In this document: piece after piece, positions 17,483 through 26,597 of the stretch
Position numbering within the stretch: the stretch's first letter is position 1
Layout of the letters: every line of letters starts with the position of its first letter
NCBI RefSeq assembly: GCF_003480435.1
Contig: NZ_QUJB01000001.1
Location: forward strand, 434,001-498,000
Direction of reading: 5' to 3'
Origin: Clostridium sp. AM30-24
Lineage (GTDB): Bacteria > Bacillota > Clostridia > Lachnospirales > Lachnospiraceae
Length of the DNA: 64,000 nucleotides
Notes under the pieces: model-generated
What the model was told of the DNA's origin: nothing
The model's database searches: none
Seen by the model: only the letters and a program-made list of their open reading frames with translations
Made by a program: the position numbers and the translations under genes

Positions 17483-20400
17483 TTATTTAAAGTACTTCAC
17501 ACCACTCTCAAACAGCTTCAGATCCTGCTCGCCTGTGATGTTCTTTGCAACATAGTCGCCGCGTCTCTCAGCGTGACCCATCTTACCGTAGACACGTCCG
17601 TCCGGACTTGTGATACCTTCGATAGCCATGAAGGAGCCGTTCGGGTTCCAGTATTCATCCATCGTCGGAACACCGTTAAGGTCAACGTACTGGGTGGCAA
17701 CCTGTCCGTTTGCGAAGAGCTTGTCGATCCACTCCTTCGGAGCTACGAAACGTCCCTCGCCGTGGGATACCGGGTTTGTGTAAACGCCGCCAAGTTCTGC
17801 GCCTGCAAGCCACGGGGACTTGTTGGAAACGACCTTTAAGTTTACCATCTTGGATACATGGCGTCCGATCGTATTGTAGGTCAGGGTCGGGGAATCCGGC
17901 TTCTGCTCTACGATCTTTCCTTCCGGAACAAGACCAAGCTTAATGAGAGCCTGGAAACCGTTACAGATACCGAGCATTAATCCGTCACGCTCATTTAAGA
18001 GCTTCATGATCTCGTCCTTTAATACCTCGTTGCGGAACGCGGTAGCGAAGAACTTTGCGGAGCCTTCCGGCTCATCACCTGCGGAGAAGCCGCCCGGGAA
18101 CATAACGATCTGGGACTGCTCGATGCTCTTTCTGTAAACTTCAACAGAATCACGGATGTCCTCCGCGCTCATGTTCTTAAATACCTTTGTGATGACCTTT
18201 GCACCCGCACGCTCAAATGCCTTCGTGCTGTCGTACTCGCAGTTTGTTCCCGGGAATACCGGAATGAATACGGTCGGAGTGCCGATCTTATGATTGCAGA
18301 TCACAACGTTCTCTGCCTTAAATACTTCGTTCTTAACTTCTTCTTTCTTTACCGCGCTCTCTGTCGGGAATACATCCTCGAGAGCTGCGTCCCATGTCTT
18401 TAATGCCTCATCGAGAGTGATGGAGACATTGCCGTACTCAAAGGCCGCCTTGTCGGTAACCTCACCGATGACACGGTAGCTCATCTGAAGCTCGCCGACC
18501 TTATCTGCCGGAACCTCGCAGACGATATCGCCCCATGCCGGTGCAAAGAAGTCTCTCGGATCCACATCATGCTCGATCTTAACGCCAAGGTGGTTTCCGA
18601 AGGCCATCTTGCTGACTGCCTCTGCGATTCCGTTTGCCTCTGCGGCATACGCGGAGATCACGCGGCCCGCCTTGATATCCTCATGAAGTTTATCGTATCC
18701 ATCCATGATCTGGGAATAATCCGGAAGATCATAGGAATCCTTCTTGATTTCAAATACAACGATCTTGTTTCCGGCTTTCTTGAATTCCGGAGAGATCATA
18801 TTCTTCGCGCTTGCAACGTCAACAGCGAAGGAGACGAGTGTCGGCGGAACGTCGATCTCTTTTCCGCTCTCCTCATCGAAGGTTCCGGACATGCTGTCCT
18901 TTCCGCCGATGGACGGAAGTCCGAAGCCGAGCTGTGCGTTGTAAGCACCGAGAAGTGCTGCGAACGGCTGGCTCCATCTTGTCGGCTCGCTGCTCATTCT
19001 GCGGAAGTACTCCTGGAATGTGAAGCGGATCTTCTTATAATCGCCGCCTGCTGCCGCGATCTTCGCAACGGATGTGAGGACCGCATAGATCGCGCCGTGG
19101 TACGGGCTCCAGCTGGAGAGATACGGATCGAAGCCGTAGCTCATCATGGTCACAGCGTCGCACTTTCCTTCGAGGACCGGAAGCTTTGCAACCATGGTCT
19201 GGATCTCGGTCTGCTGATATTTACCGCCATACGGCATCATAACGGTAGATGCGCCGATGGAGGAATCGAACATCTCAACGAGACCTTTCTGGGAGCATAC
19301 ATTTAAGGAGCCGAGCATCTTCAGCCATTTTTCCTTAACATCTCCCACTTCTTTCTTTTCAAACGGGGTTCCCTCGTGGTTCGGAACTTCCAGGGTCACG
19401 TCTGTCTCCTGGTGAGCACCGTTCGTATCAAGGAACGCACGGCTTAAATCAACGATGGTCTTTCCGCGCCATGTGAGAACGAGTCTCGGGCTCTCGGTAA
19501 CCGTCGCAACCGTCACCGCCTCAAGATTCTCTTCCTCTGCGTAGCCTAAGAATGCGTCAACATCTTTCGGGTCAACGACAACTGCCATTCTCTCCTGGGA
19601 CTCGGAAATCGCAAGTTCTGTTCCGTCAAGACCTGCATACTTCTTCGAAACCTTGTCAAGGTCGATCAGAAGTCCGTCTGCGAGCTCACCGATTGCTACG
19701 GAAACTCCGCCTGCACCGAAGTCGTTGCACTTCTTGATCAGTCTGGAAACTTCCGGACGGCGGAACATTCTCTGGATCTTTCTCTCTGTCGGGGCATTAC
19801 CTTTCTGGACCTCAGCGCCGCAGACCTCGATGGATGCCTCTGTGTGCACCTTGGAGGAACCTGTCGCACCACCGATACCGTCACGGCCGGTACGTCCGCC
19901 GAGAAGAATGATCACATCGCCCGGATCGGATGTCTCACGGATCACGTTCTTTCTCGGAGCTGCCGCCATAACGGCACCGATCTCCATTCTCTTCGCAACA
20001 TAGCCCGGATGGTAGAGTTCTTTTACATAACCGGTCGCAAGACCGATCTGGTTTCCGTAGGAGCTGTATCCATGAGCAGCCTCTGTAACGATCTTTCTCT
20101 GCGGAAGCTTGCCCTTTAATGTCTGATTTAACGGCTTTGTCGGGTCAGCGGCACCTGTGATGCGCATTGCCTGGTATACATAGGTACGTCCGGAAAGCGG
20201 GTCACGGATCGCGCCGCCAAGACAGGTTGCTGCGCCGCCAAAGGGTTCGATCTCTGTCGGGTGGTTATGGGTCTCGTTCTTGAAGTTTACGAGCCACTCC
20301 TCGGTCTTTCCGTCGATCTCCACCGGAACGACGATGGAGCAGGCGTTGATCTCGTCGGATACCTCAAGATCCTCTAACTTGCCCTCTTTACGGAGCTTCT

Positions 20401-21247
20401 TCATACCCATGATCGCAAGATCCATGAGGCATACGAACTTGTCGTCGCGTCCCTTGTAGATCTCCTTGTGGTCAGCCAGATACTGGTTGTAGGTATCCTC
20501 GATCGGCTTTTTATAGTCGCCGTCTGTGAAGGTCACATTCTTGAGTTCTGTGGAGAATGTGGTATGGCGGCAGTGATCGGACCAGTATGTATCAAGCACG
20601 CGGATCTCTGTCACGGACGGGTCTCTGTGCTCTTCGTTCTTATAGTAATTCTGGATGTGAAGGAAATCCTTGAAGGTCATTGCAAGATTTAAGGAGCTGT
20701 AAAGTTCCTTTAAGGCCGCCTCATCCATATCCTTGAATCCGTCGAAGACTGCAACGTCCTCCGGCACATCAAATACGGTGACAAGTGTCTCCGGAATCTC
20801 CTCGGACGCCTCTCTGGAGTCCACCGGGTTGATACAGAAGGACTTGATCGCTGCGATCTCCTCTGCGGAAAGCTTTCCGGAGATCACGTAGGTCATTGCG
20901 GAGCGGATCACCGGCTCCTCGTTCTCGTTTAATAACTTTACACACTGTTCTGCAGAATCGGCTCTCTGGTCAAACTGTCCCGGCAGATACTCAACGGAGA
21001 ATACCACATCATCCGCGCTGTGCGGGAATGTCTCCTCAAACACATCGTCTACCGGCGGCTCGGAAAAGATCGTTCCGAGTGCCTCTTTATATACGTCCTC
21101 AGAAATATTTTCGATATCGTAGCGGACTAACACACGGACGCCCGTTACCCCTGTAATGTCAAGATAGCTCTCGATCTCCTCGCGAAGCTCTCTCGCCTTG
21201 ATTGCATATTCCGGTTTTTTCTCAACAAATACGCGCTTTACGCTCAT
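17483..21247 (-). CDS. purL: Phosphoribosylformylglycinamidine synthase, single-chain
   Basis: A 1254-residue FGAM synthase, step four of purine synthesis: FGAR + glutamine + ATP to FGAM. It is the long, one-chain type with a fused glutaminase domain, not the PurS/PurL/PurQ complex of Bacillus. The ATP-grasp-like synthetase halves contain FKNETHNHPTEIEPFGGAAT and GGRTGRDGIGGATGSSK in the first and GGKDSMSGTF in the second. The C-terminal glutaminase domain begins at VFIPVFPGTNCEYDS and has the catalytic Cys in GICNGFQAL and His/Glu in SHGEGRFVAP. TAGCGGACTA-like N-terminus is the PurS-like region. GGAGGAGAG precedes the ATG. It is transcribed alone, from a promoter about 50 bp upstream. Confidence 0.96.
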   Translation of the reverse strand: MSVKRVFVEKKPEYAIKARELREEIESYLDITGVTGVRVLVRYDIENISEDVYKEALGTIFSEPPVDDVFEETFPHSADDVVFSVEYLPGQFDQRADSAEQCVKLLNENEEPVIRSAMTYVISGKLSAEEIAAIKSFCINPVDSREASEEIPETLVTVFDVPEDVAVFDGFKDMDEAALKELYSSLNLAMTFKDFLHIQNYYKNEEHRDPSVTEIRVLDTYWSDHCRHTTFSTELKNVTFTDGDYKKPIEDTYNQYLADHKEIYKGRDDKFVCLMDLAIMGMKKLRKEGKLEDLEVSDEINACSIVVPVEIDGKTEEWLVNFKNETHNHPTEIEPFGGAATCLGGAIRDPLSGRTYVYQAMRITGAADPTKPLNQTLKGKLPQRKIVTEAAHGYSSYGNQIGLATGYVKELYHPGYVAKRMEIGAVMAAAPRKNVIRETSDPGDVIILLGGRTGRDGIGGATGSSKVHTEASIEVCGAEVQKGNAPTERKIQRMFRRPEVSRLIKKCNDFGAGGVSVAIGELADGLLIDLDKVSKKYAGLDGTELAISESQERMAVVVDPKDVDAFLGYAEEENLEAVTVATVTESPRLVLTWRGKTIVDLSRAFLDTNGAHQETDVTLEVPNHEGTPFEKKEVGDVKEKWLKMLGSLNVCSQKGLVEMFDSSIGASTVMMPYGGKYQQTEIQTMVAKLPVLEGKCDAVTMMSYGFDPYLSSWSPYHGAIYAVLTSVAKIAAAGGDYKKIRFTFQEYFRRMSSEPTRWSQPFAALLGAYNAQLGFGLPSIGGKDSMSGTFDEESGKEIDVPPTLVSFAVDVASAKNMISPEFKKAGNKIVVFEIKKDSYDLPDYSQIMDGYDKLHEDIKAGRVISAYAAEANGIAEAVSKMAFGNHLGVKIEHDVDPRDFFAPAWGDIVCEVPADKVGELQMSYRVIGEVTDKAAFEYGNVSITLDEALKTWDAALEDVFPTESAVKKEEVKNEVFKAENVVICNHKIGTPTVFIPVFPGTNCEYDSTKAFERAGAKVITKVFKNMSAEDIRDSVEVYRKSIEQSQIVMFPGGFSAGDEPEGSAKFFATAFRNEVLKDEIMKLLNERDGLMLGICNGFQALIKLGLVPEGKIVEQKPDSPTLTYNTIGRHVSKMVNLKVVSNKSPWLAGAELGGVYTNPVSHGEGRFVAPKEWIDKLFANGQVATQYVDLNGVPTMDEYWNPNGSFMAIEGITSPDGRVYGKMGHAERRGDYVAKNITGEQDLKLFESGVKYFK

Positions 21248-21298
21248 AGTCTCTCCTCCTGGAAAACGGCTTTGTCAGATGGTTTTCATTTTGCTTTA

Positions 21299-21328
21299 AT
21301 CATAGCACAGGTTTGTGTGATTAGTAAA
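21299..21328 (-). promoter_or_regulatory. Putative purL promoter
   Basis: On the minus strand TTTACT (21323-21328), 18 bp, TATGAT (21299-21304). The -35 box is weak. No purine riboswitch pattern was seen in the 280-bp upstream gap. Confidence 0.5.
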
Positions 21329-21527
21329 GTTAATATATTTAATTTATTTTATTATATACGCTTATAAATCATATCTTTGATCATCTACAGAACCTGCCAC
21401 CACCCCGCTTATTCCGCATGCATGGCAGCTGAAATCCATTTCTGATGCGTTCCACAGCCAGTTCACGCTCTGATCTGCATTTTCAGATCCCAGTGGCAGA
21501 ACTGTCTCTATACGATAACCTGTTGGC

Positions 21528-22145
21528 TTAGCTCTGTAAGCTCTGGTTGATCTTGCTCATGCTGAGCGCATCCATGGTCACCTTCATGATCTCCCGGACC
21601 TCATCTTCGGTCATCTTCATGCGCTCCGCGAGCTCGGAAAGCTTTGCCTCCCGTCCAAGCTCCTCCGCCATGGATTTCGATACCTCCTGAAGCACATTGA
21701 CGCGGGCTAACATCTCCTCCTCGATATCCGCTTCCTTCTTCTGATCGTTGATGATCTCCTCCATACGGACACGGATCCGGCTCTCCAGAAGTTTTTCAAA
21801 ACTACCCTCGAACCCTTCATCTGCCAGCATCATGAGCTCCAGACTGGCTTCCTGGATCAGGTCCGCCATCGGAACACCTTTGTTGATGTAATCCTGAACG
21901 AAGAACAGGGCGTTCTTTAAGTTGCCCTCGATGAGGCGCTCTCTCGCCGCCTTGTTTCCGTTCCGGATCTCGCCGAGAAGCTTTTCATTCTCCGCCTCAC
22001 TACAGGGCGGGATCGCCGCGATCTCTTCCATATATACGCGGTAGATATCCTCCGCACTTAAATCGTCCTCGGAGTTGTTGAACTCGTCGTCGATCTTCGC
22101 ATTCTCATTCTCATTTTCATTCTCATATCTCATTTTTTCTGCCAT
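21528..22145 (-). CDS. Sigma-70-like protein without region 4
   Basis: A 205-residue protein that resembles sigma-70 regions 1.2 to 3 only. Region 1.2-like: DIYRVYMEEIAAIPPCSEAE. Region 2-like: LIEGNLKNALFFVQDYINKG, then PMADLIQEASLELM, which matches the core-binding helix of sigma factors (fRGLPFLDLIQEGNIGLM in family terms). Region 3-like: SKSMAEELGREAKLSELAER. It ends at KINQSLQS, where region 4, the -35-binding helix-turn-helix, should begin. The N-terminus has an Asn-Glu dipeptide repeat encoded by an ATTCTC-type microsatellite. It may be an anti-sigma-like competitor, a specialised sigma, or a degenerate paralogue; sequence cannot decide. It is flanked by unrelated genes. Confidence 0.75.
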   Translation of the reverse strand: MAEKMRYENENENENAKIDDEFNNSEDDLSAEDIYRVYMEEIAAIPPCSEAENEKLLGEIRNGNKAARERLIEGNLKNALFFVQDYINKGVPMADLIQEASLELMMLADEGFEGSFEKLLESRIRVRMEEIINDQKKEADIEEEMLARVNVLQEVSKSMAEELGREAKLSELAERMKMTEDEVREIMKVTMDALSMSKINQSLQS

Positions 22146-22390
22146 ATTTTTCTATGATCCTCTCCGGTAACTGTTCTGTCCCTTCACAATTACCCTCTCT
22201 CAACTTATTTTTCATATCATTTTCTCCTGTTTTATTCATTTTAACAGGGTTTCCCAGATCAGCCATCTTTCCGTAATCATACCATATTTTCCACCCGGCT
22301 TCCAGACAAAACCACACTTTCTCGTTTTTTCCTCTTTTCAAATCCCGGTTCCTGTGATAAAATAGCCTTGTTTCATTAGGAGGGCTAATA

Positions 22391-23266
22391 ATGGATATTA
22401 ACTATGAATTATATAAAGTGTTTTATTACGTTGCAAAAACTCTGAGTTTTTCCGAGGCATCGAAATGCCTCTATATTTCCCAGTCAGCTGTCAGCCAGTC
22501 TGTGAAGGTTCTGGAGAAAAAACTGGGCCAGACGCTCTTTATCCGAAGCACGAAGCGCGTCCAGCTCACCCCGGAAGGCGAGATCTTATTTAAACACATC
22601 GAACCTGCAATGAATCTGATCCACAAAGGCGAGACCCAGCTCTTAGAGGCCAACACCCTGAACGGCGGCCAGCTCAGAATCGCCGCCAGTGACACGATCT
22701 GCCGCTATTTTCTCGTCCCGTATTTAAATAAGTTCCATAAACTCTACCCGAACGTTCATATTAAAGTAACGAACTCCACTTCGATCGACTGTGCCCGCAT
22801 CTTAGAGAACGGACAGGTGGACTTCATTATCACCAACTATCCAAACTCCGGTCTCTTGAACACCCACAGTGTCCGGGCGATCCGGGAATTCCGCGATGTC
22901 TTTGTTGCGAGTGCTGAGCATTTTCCGTTGCAGGACAAGACCTTCACCCTCGCCGAGCTTCTCGATTACCCGATCATGATGTTGGACCGCAAGAGTACCA
23001 CAAGTGAGTTTTTACACTCCATGTTCCAGAAGTCCCATCTCGATCTGGTCCCGGAGATCGAGCTCAGCAGCAATGACCTTTTGATCGATCTGGCCCGCAT
23101 CGGCCTCGGAATCGCTTTCGTCCCGGATTTTTGTATCCCGAAGGACGAAAAGCAGCTCTTTATCTTAAAGCTTTCCGAGACGCTTCCCGTCCGCCAGCTC
23201 GTTGTGGTCCACAACGAAAACCTTCCGGTCTCTCAGGCTGCGAAGCAGTTCATGGATATGTTGTAA
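22391..23266 (+). CDS. LysR family transcriptional regulator
   Basis: A 291-residue LysR-type regulator. The N-terminal winged helix-turn-helix reads FYYVAKTLSFSEASKCLYIS followed by QSAVSQSVKVLEKKLGQTLF (residues about 9-50). The effector-binding periplasmic-protein-like domain fills the rest, starting GGQLRIAASDTICRYFLVPY. Such proteins usually regulate a divergent neighbour; here the divergent gene is the sigma-like protein, about 245 bp away. The effector is unknown. The ATG follows TTAGGAGGGCTAATA. The gene converges with the helicase gene at its 3' side. Confidence 0.93.
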   Translation: MDINYELYKVFYYVAKTLSFSEASKCLYISQSAVSQSVKVLEKKLGQTLFIRSTKRVQLTPEGEILFKHIEPAMNLIHKGETQLLEANTLNGGQLRIAASDTICRYFLVPYLNKFHKLYPNVHIKVTNSTSIDCARILENGQVDFIITNYPNSGLLNTHSVRAIREFRDVFVASAEHFPLQDKTFTLAELLDYPIMMLDRKSTTSEFLHSMFQKSHLDLVPEIELSSNDLLIDLARIGLGIAFVPDFCIPKDEKQLFILKLSETLPVRQLVVVHNENLPVSQAAKQFMDML

Positions 23267-23328
23267 GCCGTTCATCGGCCCCGTACATTTCCTGCGCCGT
23301 CCCGACAAACAACTGCCCGGATATCCAC

Positions 23329-25695
23329 CTACCTTCCCCGCGACTCCCAGAAGTCCGAAAGGCACTGGCCCACATTCTTTCTGTTTACCATCTGGAAATG
23401 CTCCCATTCGCGTGGGAACAGTTCCAGATATTCTTTTTTCAGGAACCTGTCATCTAAAAGCAGGATGATCCCCTCATCTTCCGTCGTCCGGATCACGCGG
23501 CCCGCCGCCTGTAAAACCTTATTCATTCCCGGATACTGATACGCAAAATCAAATCCCGCTTCTTCTTTCTCCTCAAAATATCCCCGGAGGATCTCCTGCT
23601 CCACGCAGACCATCGGCAGGCCTGTCCCTACGATCACAGCACCGATGAGCCGTTCTTCCTTCAGATCGATCCCCTCCGAGAACACGCCGCCCATGACGCA
23701 GAATGCCACAAGGGAATGATCCCGGGACTTTTCGAATTCTTCTAAAAATTCCTGACGTTCCTGTTCCTTCATGCCCTGTCCCTGAACCAGAAGATCCGCC
23801 GGAAAGTCCATGTCCTCCAGAGCATATTCCACCTGCTCCATATACTGGTACGACGGGAAAAATACCATGTAGTTGCCGTTCTTTGAGCGCACCACCTCAC
23901 GGATATACTCCGCAACTTTCCGGTATTCGCCTTCATTTCTTCTGGAATAGCGGCTGCTGACGTCCGTTGCCACCATGAGGAGACGTTTTTTCTCCTCGAA
24001 CGGCGAGTTCGCATAGACCGCATAGTCATCCTCATTTCCGGAGAGCAGCGTCTTGTAGTACCGGATCGGCAGCATCGTTGCCGAAAACAGGATCGTGCTG
24101 TTTCCCTGCGCCATGCAGAGGGAGAGGTTCGCCGACGGATCCACACAGAAAAGCCTTATTTTAAAGGAAGAGACACCCACATTCTCCGCATAGATCCGGT
24201 AATGGTCGTCCAAAAGTTCGTACACATTCAAAAAATCCCGGAGACCAAAGTAAAAGTCAAGGACCGTATCCCGCCCCTCAAACTCCGGAAAGTCTTCCAG
24301 AAATGTTTCCAGGTCAGAGAATACCGCCATCGCGGGCGCCGCAACAGACGTAACCTCCGAAAGCAGCTGCCACGTCTCGCACTCCCGTTTCAGTTCCAGC
24401 ATGGCCCGGCTGCATCTTTCCAGATCCCGCTCCAGGCGTGGTGCTTTGTTCTTTATAAGACGCTTTACGGTCAGGATATCTTCTTTCTTCAGCTCGGCGC
24501 TGTACATCTCTCGCGCTCTGGCCACCAGATTGTGGGCCTCATCCACGAGAAAGAGGTAATCGCCCTTCTGCCCATCTGCAAAGTACCGTTTCAGCCGCAC
24601 ATTCGGGTCGAATACATAATTGTAGTCACAGATGATCCCGTCGGTCCAGCTGGAAATATCAAGGCAGTACTCAAACGGGCAGACCTTATATTTTTCCGCA
24701 TACTGGAGGATCTTCTCTCGGGTCATCTCCTGTTCCAGGTGAAGAATGTCAAACACAGCTTCGTTGACCCGGTCGAAATGCCCCTTTGCATAGGGACACG
24801 CGTCCGGGTTACACTCGCACTCGTCCATGGGACAAAGCTTCTCCTTCGCCGTGATCGTCACGGACGTAAAGATCAGACCATGGTCCCTCAGAATCCGGAA
24901 TGCCTCCTCCGCCACGGTCCTCGTCACAGTCTTTGCGGTGAGATAAAAAAGCTTATCACCCTTTCCTTCCCCGATGGCCCGAACCGCAGGGAACACCGTG
25001 GAGAGCGTTTTTCCGATTCCCGTGGGCGCCTGAATGAACAGGCGTTTTTTCCGGCTTACTGTCCGGTAGACAGCCACTACAAGATCCCGCTGCCCGGCAC
25101 GGTACGGAAACGGAAATTCCAGCTGCCGGATCGACGCATCACGGGTCAGTTCGTGATGGCAAAGATATCTCGCCCATTTAAAATACTCGTGAGCAACACC
25201 GGAAAACCAGATTTCCAGTTCTTCCCTCGAACGGTCCGTCTGAAACCGTTTGATCTCCTCTGTCTCAAGGTTGCAGTAGGTCATCTGAAGACGGATCCCG
25301 TCAAGATCCTTTTCACAGCAGTAGAAATATCCGTAACACATCGCCTGGGCGAGATGTATTTCGATGGGGGATTCCAGCCTCGAAACATCCGTGTACATGC
25401 CTTTGATCTCATCGATCACGGAAATACCGTTTTCCTTAAAGATCCCGTCGGCACGTCCCTCCACGAGCAGCGTGATCTCCTGCTCCTCATCCCGGACCTT
25501 ATGTTTTAAAGGCACCTCCGCACGGTACCCGGACCCCATCCGCTTCTGGATCTTTCTGTGGATCCGCCCGCCTGCCAGCATCGCATCCTTCTGGGCACTT
25601 GCCGACCTGCGGTTATCGATGTCCCCGGAGCGCAGCACAAACTCCACAAGATTCCGGACTGAAATACGGATCTCTTTTCTGTTATCTTCGTTCAT
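23329..25695 (-). CDS. Helicase of the XPD/DinG type with N-terminal PD-(D/E)XK-like nuclease domain
   Basis: A 788-residue superfamily 2 helicase. Walker A is IQAPTGIGKT (221-230), and the DEAH box is at 385-388. Cys288, 293/295, 300 and 339/344 fit the four-Cys iron-sulfur cluster of XPD-like helicases. QAAGRVIRTTEDEG near the C-terminus is motif VI. The first ~180 residues look like a RecB/Cas4-type nuclease: His46 in GGRIHRKIQ, Asp83 in EGRADGI, Glu96 and Lys98 in VIDEIKG, then QAMCYGYF with Gln117 and Tyr121. This nuclease reading is by motif and spacing. The protein probably acts in DNA repair, unwinding 5' to 3' and cutting. No neighbours of a known defence system are present. Start has AAAGGAG upstream. 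Confidence 0.88.
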   Translation of the reverse strand: MNEDNRKEIRISVRNLVEFVLRSGDIDNRRSASAQKDAMLAGGRIHRKIQKRMGSGYRAEVPLKHKVRDEEQEITLLVEGRADGIFKENGISVIDEIKGMYTDVSRLESPIEIHLAQAMCYGYFYCCEKDLDGIRLQMTYCNLETEEIKRFQTDRSREELEIWFSGVAHEYFKWARYLCHHELTRDASIRQLEFPFPYRAGQRDLVVAVYRTVSRKKRLFIQAPTGIGKTLSTVFPAVRAIGEGKGDKLFYLTAKTVTRTVAEEAFRILRDHGLIFTSVTITAKEKLCPMDECECNPDACPYAKGHFDRVNEAVFDILHLEQEMTREKILQYAEKYKVCPFEYCLDISSWTDGIICDYNYVFDPNVRLKRYFADGQKGDYLFLVDEAHNLVARAREMYSAELKKEDILTVKRLIKNKAPRLERDLERCSRAMLELKRECETWQLLSEVTSVAAPAMAVFSDLETFLEDFPEFEGRDTVLDFYFGLRDFLNVYELLDDHYRIYAENVGVSSFKIRLFCVDPSANLSLCMAQGNSTILFSATMLPIRYYKTLLSGNEDDYAVYANSPFEEKKRLLMVATDVSSRYSRRNEGEYRKVAEYIREVVRSKNGNYMVFFPSYQYMEQVEYALEDMDFPADLLVQGQGMKEQERQEFLEEFEKSRDHSLVAFCVMGGVFSEGIDLKEERLIGAVIVGTGLPMVCVEQEILRGYFEEKEEAGFDFAYQYPGMNKVLQAAGRVIRTTEDEGIILLLDDRFLKKEYLELFPREWEHFQMVNRKNVGQCLSDFWESRGR

Positions 25696-25821
25696 GGCGC
25701 ACTCCTTTCCTACGGGAACTCAAACATGCGTTCTTTTCACGCATTGCCTGTTCTATCTTCTGGTCCCGCTGATTCCTTATCGCTCACGCAAGTATAGCAT
25801 TTTTCATGTTCCCTGTAAAGC

Positions 25822-25938
25822 GGCGCATCCTCTGCGCCCCGCACGGTCGTTTGCGACAATCTACATCTTCGCGCGAGCGCGCATCATTGGCACCTTAGTG
25901 CCTTTTGTGTAATAGGGAATTTCCTATTACACAAAAAA
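25822..25938 (+). repeat. Dispersed intergenic repeat A, copy 1
   Basis: The core reads GGTCG-TTGCGACAATCTACATCTTCG and ends in a perfect 14-bp palindrome, arms 25903-25916 and 25923-25936, built on GTAATAGG/CCTATTAC. It lies between the start of the helicase gene and the 3' end of the HPr-like gene. Same orientation as the other copies. Confidence 0.85.
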
Positions 25939-25975
25939 AGCAGCCTGCCATATTCTTCATACAGCCGCTGCCTCT
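25931..25975 (-). terminator. Possible terminator of the HPr-like gene
   Basis: On the minus strand GGCAGC...GCTGC forms a stem of about five to eight pairs with seven T after it (the A-tract of 25932-25938). It joins directly to repeat A copy 1. Confidence 0.45.
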
Positions 25976-25995
25976 CTTTATCCTTATATATATTC

Positions 25996-26238
25996 TTACG
26001 CTACTGCGTGCATCGGATTCTTTCTCTCAAGAAACTCCTCAAACAGTGCGTTCTCGCCGTCAAACTCAACGGTGAGGATCTTTGTCAGATCAAGGCTCAG
26101 CACTCCGAGAAGGGACTTCGCATCAATGATCATGCGGTTATAAAACACATTTACATCAAAATCACAGCCGCCTGCAATCCTGACGAACTCCTTTGCCTCG
26201 TCTGCGGATACAAATTTTACTTTCTTCTGTTTCATCAT
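25996..26238 (-). CDS. HPr-like protein without the active-site histidine
   Basis: An 80-residue protein with the HPr fold pattern. AKSLLGVLSLDLTK corresponds to the second-half motif AKSIMGVMSLG that carries Ser46 in true HPr; here the Ser is kept in the AKS and LSL positions. The first-half motif LHARPA with the phospho-accepting His15 is absent; the region reads FVRIAGGCDFDV. It therefore cannot accept phosphate from PEP/Enzyme I in the usual way and may be regulatory, as with Crh-like proteins, though Crh still has the Ser site in full context. The ATG at 26238 has AAAGGAG 10 nt upstream; a TTG three codons earlier is less likely. Strong promoter upstream. Confidence 0.75.
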   Translation of the reverse strand: MMKQKKVKFVSADEAKEFVRIAGGCDFDVNVFYNRMIIDAKSLLGVLSLDLTKILTVEFDGENALFEEFLERKNPMHAVA

Positions 26239-26297
26239 GACTCTCAAACTCCTTTTTTGTTAAACCCTCAGATGTCAAATACCCTTTACCTTTTTGC

Positions 26298-26335
26298 GAA
26301 TCGTAACCCTACGTAAACCTTCACATTTACGATTC
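26298..26335 (-). promoter_or_regulatory. Inverted repeat at the transcript start of the HPr-like gene
   Basis: GAATCGTAA (26298-26306) and TTACGATTC (26327-26335) are perfect 9-bp inverted repeats. They start at about the expected +1 of the promoter at 26340-26368. It may be an operator or a 5' hairpin that protects the message. Confidence 0.5.
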
Positions 26336-26339
26336 TACA

Positions 26340-26368
26340 TTTATACCATATCCAAATTCGAGCGTCAA
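26340..26368 (-). promoter_or_regulatory. Promoter of the HPr-like gene
   Basis: On the minus strand TTGACG (26363-26368), 17 bp, TATAAA (26340-26345). Confidence 0.7.
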
Positions 26369-26527
26369 TCGACAATTATCACCATCTTTTCTCTTGGTTT
26401 CTGACATTTTTTGTCATTTGTCACAGAAATATACAGAATGTTGTCTGATGTTTCCGCTATCTTTGCGCGCTTACATGGAAAGAAATGGCAGTATGCCAGA
26501 CAACTTCTGTTTTTCCGAATTGGCAGC

Positions 26528-26585
26528 AAAAAAGCCGAATGCAAGGCGGCTGCCTGTTCCGGCATTCCTGCTCGATGCATTCGGC
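26528..26585 (-). terminator. Terminator of the purine permease gene
   Basis: On the minus strand GCCGAATGCA and TGCATTCGGC form a 10-bp stem, followed by six T. The rest of the 26239-26597 gap has the HPr-like promoter area and no gene. Confidence 0.8.
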
Positions 26586-26597
26586 GATTCTTTGATC

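Noticed and set aside
25364..25912. A frame covering the start of the helicase gene and repeat A copy 1
   Set aside because: Antisense to the helicase and then runs through the repeat; the same peptide pattern recurs at every repeat A copy, which shows it is repeat-derived.
26239..26597. Possible purine riboswitch near the permease gene
   Set aside because: This gap is on the 3' side of the permease gene; the 175-bp gap on its 5' side shows no aptamer-like core.
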